Source: Candidatus Poribacteria bacterium
GTDB lineage: Bacteria > Poribacteria > WGA-4E > WGA-3G
Direction of reading: 5' to 3'
Assembly (NCBI GenBank): GCA_022827625.1
Contig: JAJEIE010000040.1
Location: forward strand, 62,001-126,000
DNA length: 64,000 bases
The position numbers and the translations under genes are program-made. Below, in pieces: positions 1-8,379 of this stretch; the first letter of the stretch is position 1, and each line of letters starts with the position of its first letter. The notes beneath the pieces are model-generated. The model made no database searches. It saw only the letters and a program-made list of their open reading frames with translations, and was not told the DNA's origin.

Positions 1-311
1 AGGTTTGTCAGCGGATAGTGAAAGAATTTACTCAGAAGCCCTGTGCCTATGTCGGCGAACCGTAATCCCAAAATCGTGCCCACAACCATAATGATAAGGA
101 ATAGAAACGCGAGCAGTCGTCCTGCGAGATCTTGTGAAATCCTAAGTCGATGAAATAGGCGACGGAACCAGCTGCGTAAAAGTCCAGCAAGCGCGAGCGA
201 AACCATCAAGGTAACGACCAAGAGAACAATCTGACCAACTTTTACGGGATCGTCCGATGTAATTATAGGAGTTTCAAGTAAATCACCTAACCGTTGAATC
301 CATTCATCCAT
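1..311 (-). CDS. Mechanosensitive ion channel (MscS family), N-terminal part only
   Basis: The gene reads leftward from an ATG at 311 and runs off the window edge, so about 103 residues are visible. Upstream on the coding strand there is an AGGATAG ribosome site. The visible part begins MDEWIQRLGDLLE and has two hydrophobic segments at roughly residues 25-42 and 65-85, with a basic loop (RSWFRRLFHRLR) between them. This is the usual layout of the membrane-anchoring part of small MscS channels, although the diagnostic beta domain lies outside the window. It starts 18 bp after the next MscS gene ends, so three tandem genes probably share a transcript. The family call rests on context plus topology and is moderately sure. 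Confidence 0.6.
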   Translation of the reverse strand, partial: MDEWIQRLGDLLETPIITSDDPVKVGQIVLLVVTLMVSLALAGLLRSWFRRLFHRLRISQDLAGRLLAFLFLIIMVVGTILGLRFADIGTGLLSKFFHYPLTN

Positions 312-329
312 TTTTTGCTATCCTATCCC

Positions 330-1229
330 TCAAGAGGTTTCACGAGGCTGTTGGGTATACAGATATTGTGGGGGCAGTGATGTTTCGTCTTTCGGTCTTA
401 AGAGAGACTCACGTTTCACATAAGCGAACTCGATCCCACCCGCCTGCATAAACGCCTTAGATATACGTTCCACGATTAATGTTGAAGTGCTTTGGCGTTT
501 CACGGCAACCACGCGATACCGCAACTTACCGACGACACCTGATGGAATAAACTCAAACAACACATAAGGTGTTTCACCCGTCTCCGCAACTATGTCCGCC
601 GTCACTTCTGCCGCCTGCTCACACATAATCTGCTCGGCACGCCTTATATCGGAACGGTATGTCAACCGAATGATGACCTCATCAAGGATGTACTTCTCGT
701 CTCGTGTGTAGTTAATCACATTCCATCTAAAGAGGTGTTGATTGGGAATCAGAACACTCCGTCCGGATTTCTCTTCGCCGCCAATCGTGCCACCAACCTG
801 CTCCATTTGCGTGTACATAACCGAGATGTTTTCCACATCGCCAATCGTGCCGCCTAAGATAACCCGGTCCCCGATTTGATACGGTCTCTTAAGGATAATC
901 AACAACCATGCGGCTAAATTCGTAACAGGATTTCGGATACCCCACCCCATGAGTGTGACAATAAAAGTGAGAGACAACCCGATCAACCCGAAGACATCTG
1001 AAAATAGAAAAACAATTACCCCGCCTATCGAAAACATGAAGACGTAGCGCCATATAAAAAAGAAGCGATCAGCATTTTCGGGTTTATAGGCGTGGGCCTC
1101 CGTAAACTTCTGCATCTGCGATGTCAGGCGGAAATAGACGACAATCGCACCGATAACCGCCAAACCCATCCAAACGACAGAAATATATTTGAAGTTCAGA
1201 ATCGCGTTCCAGACTTCCCAAGACATCAT
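330..1229 (-). CDS. MscS-family mechanosensitive ion channel, second of tandem
   Basis: This 299-residue inner-membrane protein has MscS architecture: an N-terminal transmembrane helix (about 15-37), two more hydrophobic segments (about 60-112) including the pore-lining stretch before WGIRNPVTNLAAW, then the beta domain with KRPYQIGDRV and the motif VLIPNQHL. Such channels open under membrane tension and release solutes on osmotic downshock. The start overlaps the stop of the upstream paralogue by 4 bp (ATGA), which suggests translational coupling. A second ATG follows the first directly, so the start may be one codon later. It is clearly paralogous to the 1226-2125 gene and has the same length. 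Confidence 0.9.
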   Translation of the reverse strand: MMSWEVWNAILNFKYISVVWMGLAVIGAIVVYFRLTSQMQKFTEAHAYKPENADRFFFIWRYVFMFSIGGVIVFLFSDVFGLIGLSLTFIVTLMGWGIRNPVTNLAAWLLIILKRPYQIGDRVILGGTIGDVENISVMYTQMEQVGGTIGGEEKSGRSVLIPNQHLFRWNVINYTRDEKYILDEVIIRLTYRSDIRRAEQIMCEQAAEVTADIVAETGETPYVLFEFIPSGVVGKLRYRVVAVKRQSTSTLIVERISKAFMQAGGIEFAYVKRESLLRPKDETSLPPQYLYTQQPRETS

Positions 1230-2125
1230 TGCACCTCACGGAGATTGCCCGGCAGTGCCGGTTGATCTTTCCACGAATAGATGACTTCTGAATGTGCGTA
1301 ACAGAACTCAACGTTCTTGTTGTTCGAGAATTCGTGGAAGACAATCTTGACAATATCACTCAGGCTTTTCGCTCGGTCTACCGGACGTGTTTTGTAGCGT
1401 AATCGCATCATTACACCTGCATCAAAAAGTTCGGCACGAATAAAAGGCTCTTCTCCTGTCTCTTTGATGACATCTGCTGTAACCTCTTGTGCTGCACTGA
1501 CCAGAATCCGTTCGGCTTCCGCCCAATCTGATTTGAAGGTAATCCGGACAGGCACCTCAACCAAAATATGCTCCTCTTCCAGGGTGTAGTTGGTAATCGT
1601 CTGACCAAAGAGGATCGCATTCGGAATGAGGATACCACGCCCGGAACGTTCCTCACTGGAGACTGTGCCACCGACTTGGTTCAAGATAACGTGGGTTAAG
1701 GTAATGTCCATGACATCGCCTGTGATACCGGCGATGATGACGCGATCCCCAATCTTGAACGGTCGTTTGAGGATAAGCATCAACCATGCTGCGATCCCTG
1801 TCACGGGTGCCTGCAAGGACCAACCCAAAACCATGCCGAGAAATCCCGCTGAGATGCCGAGCGTTTTCAGAGAACCACTGAGACTGATAATGCCAAAAAT
1901 GGCGATAATAGCCGTCCATATATAGCCCCAAACCGCCATGAAATTTTGGGCATTTGTTTCTACTTGGGCTTGTTGGTAAACATACTTTTTGACAAAATAT
2001 CCTAAAATTGACTTTACAATGAGTAAAGTGACGATTGTGACAACGCTTAGCAGAATGCCTCTAAAAGGTGAGTTAATAATAGCGTTGATGATGTTTTCCA
2101 AATTTGCTATGAAGTCTACAAGCAT
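1226..2125 (-). CDS. MscS-family mechanosensitive ion channel, first of tandem
   Basis: This is a 299-residue MscS-type channel. The transmembrane segments lie near 22-46, 65-84 and 87-115. They are followed by the characteristic LKRPFKIGDRVIIAG of the beta domain and GILIPNAILFGQ. The C-terminal alpha/beta domain ends at LPGNLREVQ. An AGGAG ribosome site lies 7 bp before the ATG. It is the first gene of a three-gene MscS run and ends overlapping the next start. The paralogues share pore and beta-domain motifs but differ in their N-termini, which suggests divergence in gating or partners rather than recent duplication. Assignment to MscS is secure; the physiological trigger is not visible. 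Confidence 0.92.
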   Translation of the reverse strand: MLVDFIANLENIINAIINSPFRGILLSVVTIVTLLIVKSILGYFVKKYVYQQAQVETNAQNFMAVWGYIWTAIIAIFGIISLSGSLKTLGISAGFLGMVLGWSLQAPVTGIAAWLMLILKRPFKIGDRVIIAGITGDVMDITLTHVILNQVGGTVSSEERSGRGILIPNAILFGQTITNYTLEEEHILVEVPVRITFKSDWAEAERILVSAAQEVTADVIKETGEEPFIRAELFDAGVMMRLRYKTRPVDRAKSLSDIVKIVFHEFSNNKNVEFCYAHSEVIYSWKDQPALPGNLREVQ

Positions 2126-2156
2126 TTCGTTTCTCCTTTTAATGTTCCTCGACTTG

Positions 2157-2891
2157 TTATAGTGTCACCCGCAAAATCGTTAGATACTTATAGTGCAACT
2201 TTTCTGTTAGCGGGTCACTGTTATACGTTGCGGATCCACTCAAACGTAACCCCAAGCGGTTCGTTAGACTAAACGTGATAGCGGGTTCTGCTGAAAACTT
2301 AAAACTTTTAAACCCAATTTCTGGTGTAAACTTCAACACAGTATTGAATTTTCGCCAGCCGATAGAGGAAAACGCCAACCATCGGAACGTTGTTGGATCA
2401 AATTTCTGTAATACAAGGTCTTTGTGCGGTTGGATATTCTCAAGGAAGGCACCAATACCACCAGAGACACGGAGTGTCCCACGCTCATAAATTGCCGGAC
2501 GGATGTAGCTGCCAATTTGTGACGTTAACGCACTCCCTTTGGTAATGTTGCGCTCTAAATCCGTAAATGCCTCAATACCAAATGTGCCAATGCGGAAACC
2601 GCCTTGTGCGCGTGCCTTGACGATTTCAGAAAGCACCTCCTCTTTACCAGAAGCGCGCGAACCAAAAACCCCTGCCCACCCATTCATCCGACGAAACGGT
2701 ACGACTGCGGTTAAACTGATCGTTTGTGAAGCACCGTCACCGTTCACACCGAGGTCTACTGTTTTTGCATCCTGTGGTAAATCTGCAAACTGACTGTACG
2801 TCGGTGTTGCATATAGAATCGAGAGAAGCACTATAATTGGCAGAATATGTAATTTGTTGATTCGGGTGTGTTTGGTACGTAGGGGTAACAT
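2157..2891 (-). CDS. Exported outer-membrane beta-barrel-like protein
   Basis: The frame opens further upstream inside corA, but the ATG at 2891 is preferred. It follows AAAAGGAAACC and starts a good signal peptide (about residues 10-33, LHILPIIVLLSILYATPTYS, cut before Q). The mature part of about 210 residues is rich in alternating polar/aromatic strands such as TISLTAVVPF, GGFRIGTFGIEAF and LRLSGSATY, as in small outer-membrane barrels. The layout is reminiscent of DUF481/YdiY-like proteins. No enzymatic motif is seen. It begins 40 bp after corA and may share its transcript. The export call is firm; the family call is only a resemblance. Confidence 0.65.
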   Translation of the reverse strand: MLPLRTKHTRINKLHILPIIVLLSILYATPTYSQFADLPQDAKTVDLGVNGDGASQTISLTAVVPFRRMNGWAGVFGSRASGKEEVLSEIVKARAQGGFRIGTFGIEAFTDLERNITKGSALTSQIGSYIRPAIYERGTLRVSGGIGAFLENIQPHKDLVLQKFDPTTFRWLAFSSIGWRKFNTVLKFTPEIGFKSFKFSAEPAITFSLTNRLGLRLSGSATYNSDPLTEKLHYKYLTILRVTL

Positions 2892-2931
2892 CTCTACTCG
2901 GTTTCCTTTTGCGCTTTGAGCCTCGAAAGAT

Positions 2932-4023
2932 TCAGAGCCATTTTTTGAGCTTAAAATAGATGAACATGGCAAGCCCAATGCCCACCATGACTAACAAAAC
3001 AGCAGGATAGCCCCAAGGGGCTTCGAGTTCCGGCATAAACTTGAAATTCATTCCATAGATACCCGCAATGAAGGTCAATGGAATAAAGAATGTCGCGACA
3101 ATGGTCAGGACCTTCATGACTTCGTTCATCCGATGGCTAACCGCCGAGGTATAGGTATCAAACAGACCTGAAACTGTGCTACGAAGCGTCTCTAATGTAT
3201 GGATGACTTGGATCAGGTGATCATGAACGTCACGAAAATATGGATGCGTCTCTTGCCCAAGGAGTCGGATCTCACCATTTAACACCTCGTCAATGACATC
3301 TCGGAACGGGAGAAGCGGTCTACGTAAAAGGAAACACTCCTTTCTTAAAGTATTAATTTTCTTCAAAACTTCTGATGTCGGATTTGCAATAGTTTCCTCC
3401 TCTACCGTTTGAATTGCTTCACTGAGCTGTTCTAACGCTATGAAGTAATGATCCACAATAACATCTATCAACGCGTACGCAAGATAGTCAGATCGCATCT
3501 GCCGAAGTCTGCCGTTGGCATTTTGAAGCCTATTCTGCACGGGTGTGAAGAGCTCCCCAGAGGCTTCTTGGAGAGAAATAACATAATTCTCACCGATAAT
3601 CAGCCCGATTTGCTCTCTGAAGACGCTTAGACTTGTCGGATCATAATCGAGGTTCTTGAGAATAATAAAGACGTGATCTTCATACACCTCTATTTTAGGG
3701 AGTTGGGTTGGACTCATCAAGTCTTCGAGGACAAGCAAATTAACACCGAAGTGCGCTCCTATGTCTTCAATAATCTCTGTTTCGTGGATCCCTTCAATAT
3801 GAATCCACGTGACAGTTTCGGGTGACCTAAAGTGTAAGCACTCCTGGATCGTTTGGACCTCTTCTTCGTGAAAGTGTGTTTCATTGTAATCCGTGACGGT
3901 AATTTGAACAGGTTCTGTACGTTCTTCACCAATATAAACAAGGCTTCCGGGCGGCAGTCCAACTTTTTGGGAGTATCTTTTAAACAGTCTTGTTTTCAGC
4001 AATTGCGCCCCAGGAATTCTCAA
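2932..4023 (-). CDS. corA: CorA-type magnesium/cobalt transporter
   Basis: This 363-residue protein matches Thermotoga-type CorA. It has a long cytoplasmic N-terminal domain, a coiled stalk, and two C-terminal transmembrane helices with the signature YGMNF (GMN at residues 324-326) and a basic C-terminus KLKKWL. CorA forms a pentameric channel for Mg2+, and sometimes Co2+ or Ni2+, in the inner membrane. No in-frame ATG exists near the start. The best start is a TTG at 4023 with AGAGG six bases upstream, giving MRIPGAQLL followed by the family's usual KRYSQKVGLPPGSL. It lies 47 bp after the response regulator gene, so both may be transcribed together. Confidence 0.93.
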   Translation of the reverse strand: MRIPGAQLLKTRLFKRYSQKVGLPPGSLVYIGEERTEPVQITVTDYNETHFHEEEVQTIQECLHFRSPETVTWIHIEGIHETEIIEDIGAHFGVNLLVLEDLMSPTQLPKIEVYEDHVFIILKNLDYDPTSLSVFREQIGLIIGENYVISLQEASGELFTPVQNRLQNANGRLRQMRSDYLAYALIDVIVDHYFIALEQLSEAIQTVEEETIANPTSEVLKKINTLRKECFLLRRPLLPFRDVIDEVLNGEIRLLGQETHPYFRDVHDHLIQVIHTLETLRSTVSGLFDTYTSAVSHRMNEVMKVLTIVATFFIPLTFIAGIYGMNFKFMPELEAPWGYPAVLLVMVGIGLAMFIYFKLKKWL

Positions 4024-4070
4024 AATAAAACCTCTGTGATGAACATGGACAATAAAACCGGAACCCGAAG

Positions 4071-4766
4071 TTAGGAACCTTCTTTAAATCGATAGCCAAC
4101 GCCGTGCACCGTCTCGATATGCTCCCCGAACGCACCGAGTTTGCGGCGCAGTCGGCTGACGTGTGTATCTACGGTTCTATCTATACCGTAATACTCTTCT
4201 CCCCATATTACATCCATTAGAATATCGCGGGTAAAGACGCGTCCGGGTGAGCGTGCGAATAGCGTGATGAGTTTAAATTCGGTGGCAGTGAGGTCAATTG
4301 GACCGCTTTCGGTGAGAACTTGATGTTTATCAAGGTCAATTATTAATCCGTGCCTTTGGATCTGTTTCGTATCCGCTGCCTGCTGGTTTCCGACTTGGAT
4401 GCGGCGCAACACGGCTGAAACCCGTAAAACAACCTCTTTTGGACTAAAAGGCTTGGTGATGTAATCGTCTACACCCAGTTCCAATCCCGCAATGCGATCT
4501 TGCTCTTCAGTCTTAGCGGTTACCATAACAATCGGAATATTTTTAGTCCTCGGATCGTTTTTCAAGAGACGACAGACAATAAGACCATCGACTTCTGGGA
4601 GCATTAAATCTAACAAGATGAGATCTGGAGATTTTTCAACGGCACGGTGCAGCGCATCCGCACCATTCCGGACGTAATCCGTCTCAAAGCCTGCTTCTTG
4701 TAGGTTATACTGCAGCAAATCTACAATGTCACGTTCATCTTCCACAATTAAAATCTTGGCGTTCAT
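4071..4766 (-). CDS. OmpR/PhoB-family response regulator
   Basis: This 231-residue regulator has an N-terminal receiver domain with the acidic pocket ED at 9-10, phospho-acceptor D53 (LILLDLMLP) and the conserved Lys in ITKPFSP. A C-terminal winged helix of OmpR type follows (TATEFKLITLFARSPGRVFTR and DTHVSRLRRKLG). It should bind DNA once phosphorylated by a sensor kinase. The closest textbook relative is PhoB. No histidine kinase gene is adjacent, so within this window the regulator is an orphan. A good sigma70-type promoter lies upstream (4804-4833). It may be the first gene of a unit with corA. Confidence 0.93.
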   Translation of the reverse strand: MNAKILIVEDERDIVDLLQYNLQEAGFETDYVRNGADALHRAVEKSPDLILLDLMLPEVDGLIVCRLLKNDPRTKNIPIVMVTAKTEEQDRIAGLELGVDDYITKPFSPKEVVLRVSAVLRRIQVGNQQAADTKQIQRHGLIIDLDKHQVLTESGPIDLTATEFKLITLFARSPGRVFTRDILMDVIWGEEYYGIDRTVDTHVSRLRRKLGAFGEHIETVHGVGYRFKEGS

Positions 4767-4803
4767 TTAAATTTCCCTATAGGTAGTTCTTAGTGCCACT
4801 TCT

Positions 4804-4833
4804 ATCTTAACAAATACTACGATATAATGTCAA
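4804..4833 (-). promoter_or_regulatory. Sigma70-type promoter candidate for the response regulator
   Basis: On the minus strand TTGACA (4833-4828) is followed after 18 bp by TAAGAT (4809-4804). This lies about 40 bp before the ATG of the PhoB-like gene. Confidence 0.5.
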
Positions 4834-4886
4834 CTTTTTAATTAATTTTTTACAAAAATTTTGCTTTTATGCAATCGTCTACCATT

Positions 4887-4912
4887 TGTAGGAGGGATCT
4901 CCGAATCCCGAC
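4887..4912. repeat. TGTAGGAGGGAT..ATCCCGAC intergenic palindromic repeat
   Basis: This is an imperfect palindrome beginning TGTAGGAGGGATCTCC and ending AATCCCGAC. Related copies lie at 8324-8350, 12038-12063, 12074-12099 and 37072-37098, always between genes. Confidence 0.6.
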
Positions 4913-5018
4913 TTCTTGTTTATAACTTATAACCAACTATCCGAAAAAATATAATGAACACATCCGCGGAATATGTTATGATGTATAAAAAAACGGGTGG
5001 AGGTAACAACCAATTATA

Positions 5019-7139
5019 ATGCTAAAAAATATTTTTCGTTTTCAAGGACAGGCGTGGAGATTGATTTGGGGTTTCGCTTGTTGCCTTGTTGCATTGACGC
5101 TTTCTTCTTATGACGTTTTCGGTATGCGCGGCTTCACAACCGAAAACGCTATTACCCAAGAACAATATGAAGCCGCCTTCCAAGAGCAGGTTTCAGCAGA
5201 AAGGGGGCGGTATAAGTTACGACGTCTCAGTGAAGAGCCACACCTCGCAGGGACCGAGAATAGCCGAAAGGTCACAGAATATCTCCACGATGCCTTTGGA
5301 GACTATGGCTTGAAGGTTCAGATGTACGAATATCAAGTCTACCTTCCCTATCCACTCGAAGTCCGTGTTGAACTCGTCTCGCCTACCGACTATGTCGCTT
5401 TCGGCAGAGAGGCAAGTTGGGAATGGGACAAAGATTCTTATGAAACCGAGATCGTCCAGGGGTATAACGCCTACTCACCCGATGGCGACGTAACCGCTGA
5501 ACTCGTCTATGTCAACAAGGGATTGCCTGAAGACTACCAAATCCTCAGCGACCAAGGCATCTCAGTCAACGGCAAAATATGTATTGCCCGGTATGGCGGC
5601 AGCTACCGCGGTGTGAAAGCCAAAGTGGCTGGCGATAGTGGGGCAGTGGGGTTGATTCTTTACTCCGACCCTGCCGATGACGGCTACATGCGCGGGGATG
5701 TCTATCCTCGGGGTCCATGGCGTTCCGCCGATGCGATCCAACGCGGAACGGTGAAGTACATCTTCCAGCACGCCAGCGACCCGCTCACACCCGGATGGGC
5801 AGCGACCGCCGATGCCGAAAGAATCCCAATCGCGGAAGCCACGGACCTCCCCAAAATCCCTGTCGTTCCACTCGCTTATAGGGACGCAGAACCGCTGCTG
5901 AAGGCACTCGCGGGACCCAATGTTCCAGCGGACTGGCAAGGCGGTTTGCCCTTCGCGTATCATATCGGACCCGGACCCGCGAAAGTGCGAGTCAAAGTCC
6001 GTTGCGATCACGGCACCCGCTCAATCTACAATGTTATCGCTACTTTGGAAGGCACGGAATATCCAGACCAGTGGGTCATATTGGGCAACCATCACGATGC
6101 TTGGGTTTACGGTGCTGCGGATCCCGGAAGCGGTACAGTTGCGCTCTTAGAAGTCGCAGAGTCCTTAGGAAAACTCGCTGAAATGGGCATGCGTCCGAAG
6201 CGGACGATCGTTTTTGCTGCATGGGACGCTGAAGAATTCGGTATCTTGGGTTCAACCGAATGGGTTGAGGACTTGAAAGCCACACTTCAAGAGAAAGCCA
6301 TCGCGTATTTGAATGTGGACATCGCAGCAACAGGTAGACGGTTCTACGTAAGCGCGATTCCGTCGCTGCGGGCGTTAATTCGTGAGGTGACGCAAAAAGT
6401 CATTGACCCGTGGACGCTGAAACCGGTTTATGAAAGTTGGAAAATGCGACAAGGCAAAGAGATTCCACAGGTCGGAAACCTCGGCAGCGGATCGGATCAT
6501 TCGCCGTTTATCGGGCACGCAGGTATTCCTTCCATCAGTATGGGGTTCGGTGGACCCTATGGGGTCTATCACGCCATGCAGGACAACTTTTATTGGATGG
6601 AGCACTTCGGAGATCCAACGTTTCAGTATCAGGCAGCGATGGCGAAAATCTGGGGAACGCTCGCCTTGCAACTTGCCAACGCTGATATTTTACCCTTTGA
6701 CTATGAGACTTACGCAACGGACTTGATGACACCCTTGAAACTGTTACAAAACTCTGGTTCTAAAAACAAGATAGCCAAAGATATTGGGGAATTAGACAGG
6801 TTATTGACTGAATGGCAACAGGCAGCAGGTTTGCTAAACCGAGAACTCTCCAACTCCCTTGCTTCAGGCGATCTATCTGCAATTATGGAGATCAATCAGC
6901 GGTTGTATCAGTTGGAGCGGAACTTAACGATTGAGGCGGGATTGCCGTTACGTCCGTGGTTTAAACATCTCATCTATGCTCCGGGACTCAATACTGGCTA
7001 TGCCGCAGTCGTTTTTCCCGGTGTTCTGGATGCCTTGGAACATGGAGATGACGCAGCGGTGCATGCGGAACTTGATAAGCTGGTTACGGCACTAACGCAG
7101 ATGATTCAAGGGATTAACGAAATCCGGAGCATGCTTTAG
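5019..7139 (+). CDS. Secreted M28 metallopeptidase, glutamate carboxypeptidase II-like
   Basis: This 706-residue protein has the domain order of GCPII/transferrin-receptor-like peptidases: an N-terminal signal or anchor (about 13-35), a protease-associated domain (about 160-270, with YNAYSPDGDV and GAVGLILYSDP), the M28 zinc peptidase core and a C-terminal helical dimerisation domain (about 570-700). Visible zinc and catalytic residues are HHDAWVYGAADPGSG near 357, AWDAEEFG near 404, the Asp in YLNVDIA near 434 and the His in YHAMQDN near 517. It should cleave C-terminal residues from peptides outside the cytoplasm. GGAGG lies 15 bp before the ATG, which is rather far. It is transcribed alone, divergent from the regulator. 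Confidence 0.9.
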   Translation: MLKNIFRFQGQAWRLIWGFACCLVALTLSSYDVFGMRGFTTENAITQEQYEAAFQEQVSAERGRYKLRRLSEEPHLAGTENSRKVTEYLHDAFGDYGLKVQMYEYQVYLPYPLEVRVELVSPTDYVAFGREASWEWDKDSYETEIVQGYNAYSPDGDVTAELVYVNKGLPEDYQILSDQGISVNGKICIARYGGSYRGVKAKVAGDSGAVGLILYSDPADDGYMRGDVYPRGPWRSADAIQRGTVKYIFQHASDPLTPGWAATADAERIPIAEATDLPKIPVVPLAYRDAEPLLKALAGPNVPADWQGGLPFAYHIGPGPAKVRVKVRCDHGTRSIYNVIATLEGTEYPDQWVILGNHHDAWVYGAADPGSGTVALLEVAESLGKLAEMGMRPKRTIVFAAWDAEEFGILGSTEWVEDLKATLQEKAIAYLNVDIAATGRRFYVSAIPSLRALIREVTQKVIDPWTLKPVYESWKMRQGKEIPQVGNLGSGSDHSPFIGHAGIPSISMGFGGPYGVYHAMQDNFYWMEHFGDPTFQYQAAMAKIWGTLALQLANADILPFDYETYATDLMTPLKLLQNSGSKNKIAKDIGELDRLLTEWQQAAGLLNRELSNSLASGDLSAIMEINQRLYQLERNLTIEAGLPLRPWFKHLIYAPGLNTGYAAVVFPGVLDALEHGDDAAVHAELDKLVTALTQMIQGINEIRSML

Positions 7140-7140
7140 T

Positions 7141-7290
7141 GGCTATCAGCGGTCGGGGCGTTCCGCTCCGCTCCACTCTCAGCCATCAGTTATTGGTAAC
7201 TTTCCAAAGAAAATCTCTTGACTGACCGCTGATAGCGCAGCGCCCTGACTGCTGACGGCTAATCGCTAACTGCTAATTGCTAACCGCCAC
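7141..7290. repeat. Degenerate heptamer repeat tract with large inverted repeat
   Basis: Between two convergent genes lies a tract of words such as GCTATCAGCGGTC, CTGACGG and GCTAATCG. A perfect 13-bp inverted repeat is formed by 7142-7154 and 7224-7236. The tract runs into the end of the ABC ATPase gene and encodes its last residues (SAVAVSN). It may also end both transcripts. Confidence 0.6.
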
Positions 7291-8307
7291 AGCCGAGAGC
7301 ACCTTCAACTGCACGGTATCACCGATTTGAAACCGGCAATAGGAATCCGTCTGAACGAAGTAGGACGCGCCTTCTATTTCAACCCGATACGTGAAATAGT
7401 GTCCTTTAAATGCCTGTCCAACAATACGTCCTTTTTTTAATCCACTGTTTCCTGGGTCAGGTGCCGCCATCGTTAAGCATTCAGGACGGATGGACAATAA
7501 CATCTCGCCCGTAGCAGCACCGTCCACCTCCACACGTCCGAACGGAGTTTCGGCGATGCCGTCTTTCACAGAAGCGTTGATGAAATTCGTTTGTCCAAGG
7601 AAGTCAGCAACGTAAGCCGTTTCCGGTTGCTGATATACCGCTTCAGGTGTACCGATTTGTTCAACAGTACCTTCTTTCATCACTGCTAACCGTTCCGCGA
7701 AACTCAATGCCTCTTCCTGATCGTGTGTAACCAGTATTGCACTAATACCTTCGCCTTTCAAGAGTGCGCGTACTTCATCTCTCGTTGTTTGGCGTAACCC
7801 CGGATCGAGGCTCGAAAAGGGTTCATCTAACAGTAGAAGCTGCGGACGTGCGATGATGGAGCGTGCCAACGCAACTCGCTGCTGCTCGCCGCCGGAGAGA
7901 TGATGTGGTAAACGGGCGTGAAAATCCTTCATGCCAACCATATCTAATACTTCAGTCGCTCGCTCGCGCCTCGTTTTCTTCGGCACTTTTCGGAGTCCAA
8001 AGGCGACGTTATCGAGAACATTCTTATGCGGAAAAAGGGCGTAGTCTTGAAATACTAAACCGATACCGCGCAACTCCGGTGAAATGTGAACCGCATCGTT
8101 TGCGAGCAGGCGTTCCGCCATAGCGATTTTTCCAGTATCGGCTTTTTCAAAGCCTGCGATGATGCGTAAGGTAGTCGTTTTGCCACAACCACTGGGTCCT
8201 AACAGCGCGAAGATTTCTCCCGGATAAACCGTAAAACTAACATTCTTCACAACAGGTGTATCAGCGAAATGCTTTGTAATGGATTCAACCGTAAGCAGTG
8301 GTTTCAT
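7273..8307 (-). CDS. ABC transporter ATP-binding protein, FbpC/PotA type
   Basis: This 344-residue ATPase carries Walker A GPSGCGKTT (37-45), the Q-loop in FQDYALFPH, signature LSGGEQQRVALAR (about 138), Walker B LLLLDEP and the switch His in LVTHDQEEAL. A C-terminal TOBE-like domain (about 245-340) places it with importers of ferric iron, polyamine, sulfate or similar substrates. FbpC is the closest by feel, but the substrate cannot be fixed. No permease or binding protein lies beside it, so it must work with partners encoded elsewhere. Its last residues come from a degenerate repeat tract. It follows the membrane-protein gene at 8380 by 72 bp on the same strand. Confidence 0.88.
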   Translation of the reverse strand: MKPLLTVESITKHFADTPVVKNVSFTVYPGEIFALLGPSGCGKTTTLRIIAGFEKADTGKIAMAERLLANDAVHISPELRGIGLVFQDYALFPHKNVLDNVAFGLRKVPKKTRRERATEVLDMVGMKDFHARLPHHLSGGEQQRVALARSIIARPQLLLLDEPFSSLDPGLRQTTRDEVRALLKGEGISAILVTHDQEEALSFAERLAVMKEGTVEQIGTPEAVYQQPETAYVADFLGQTNFINASVKDGIAETPFGRVEVDGAATGEMLLSIRPECLTMAAPDPGNSGLKKGRIVGQAFKGHYFTYRVEIEGASYFVQTDSYCRFQIGDTVQLKVLSAVAVSN

Positions 8308-8323
8308 TTCTTCTAATTTTCAA

Positions 8324-8350
8324 TTGTAGGAACGATTTCCAAAACCTACT
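8324..8350. repeat. TGTAGGA..CCTAC-type intergenic repeat, diverged copy
   Basis: TTGTAGGAACGATTTCC is followed by AAAACCTAC. It resembles the family at 4887, 12038 and 37072 but has diverged. It lies in the 72-bp gap between the ATPase and membrane-protein genes. Confidence 0.4.
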
Positions 8351-8379
8351 CTTAACTTATAACTTATAACCGACAACCC

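Noticed and set aside
5562-6011. Antisense open frame of 149 codons inside the M28 peptidase gene
   Set aside because: It is a shadow of a clearly coding strand, as are many others such as 29064-29552 and 45402-45929.
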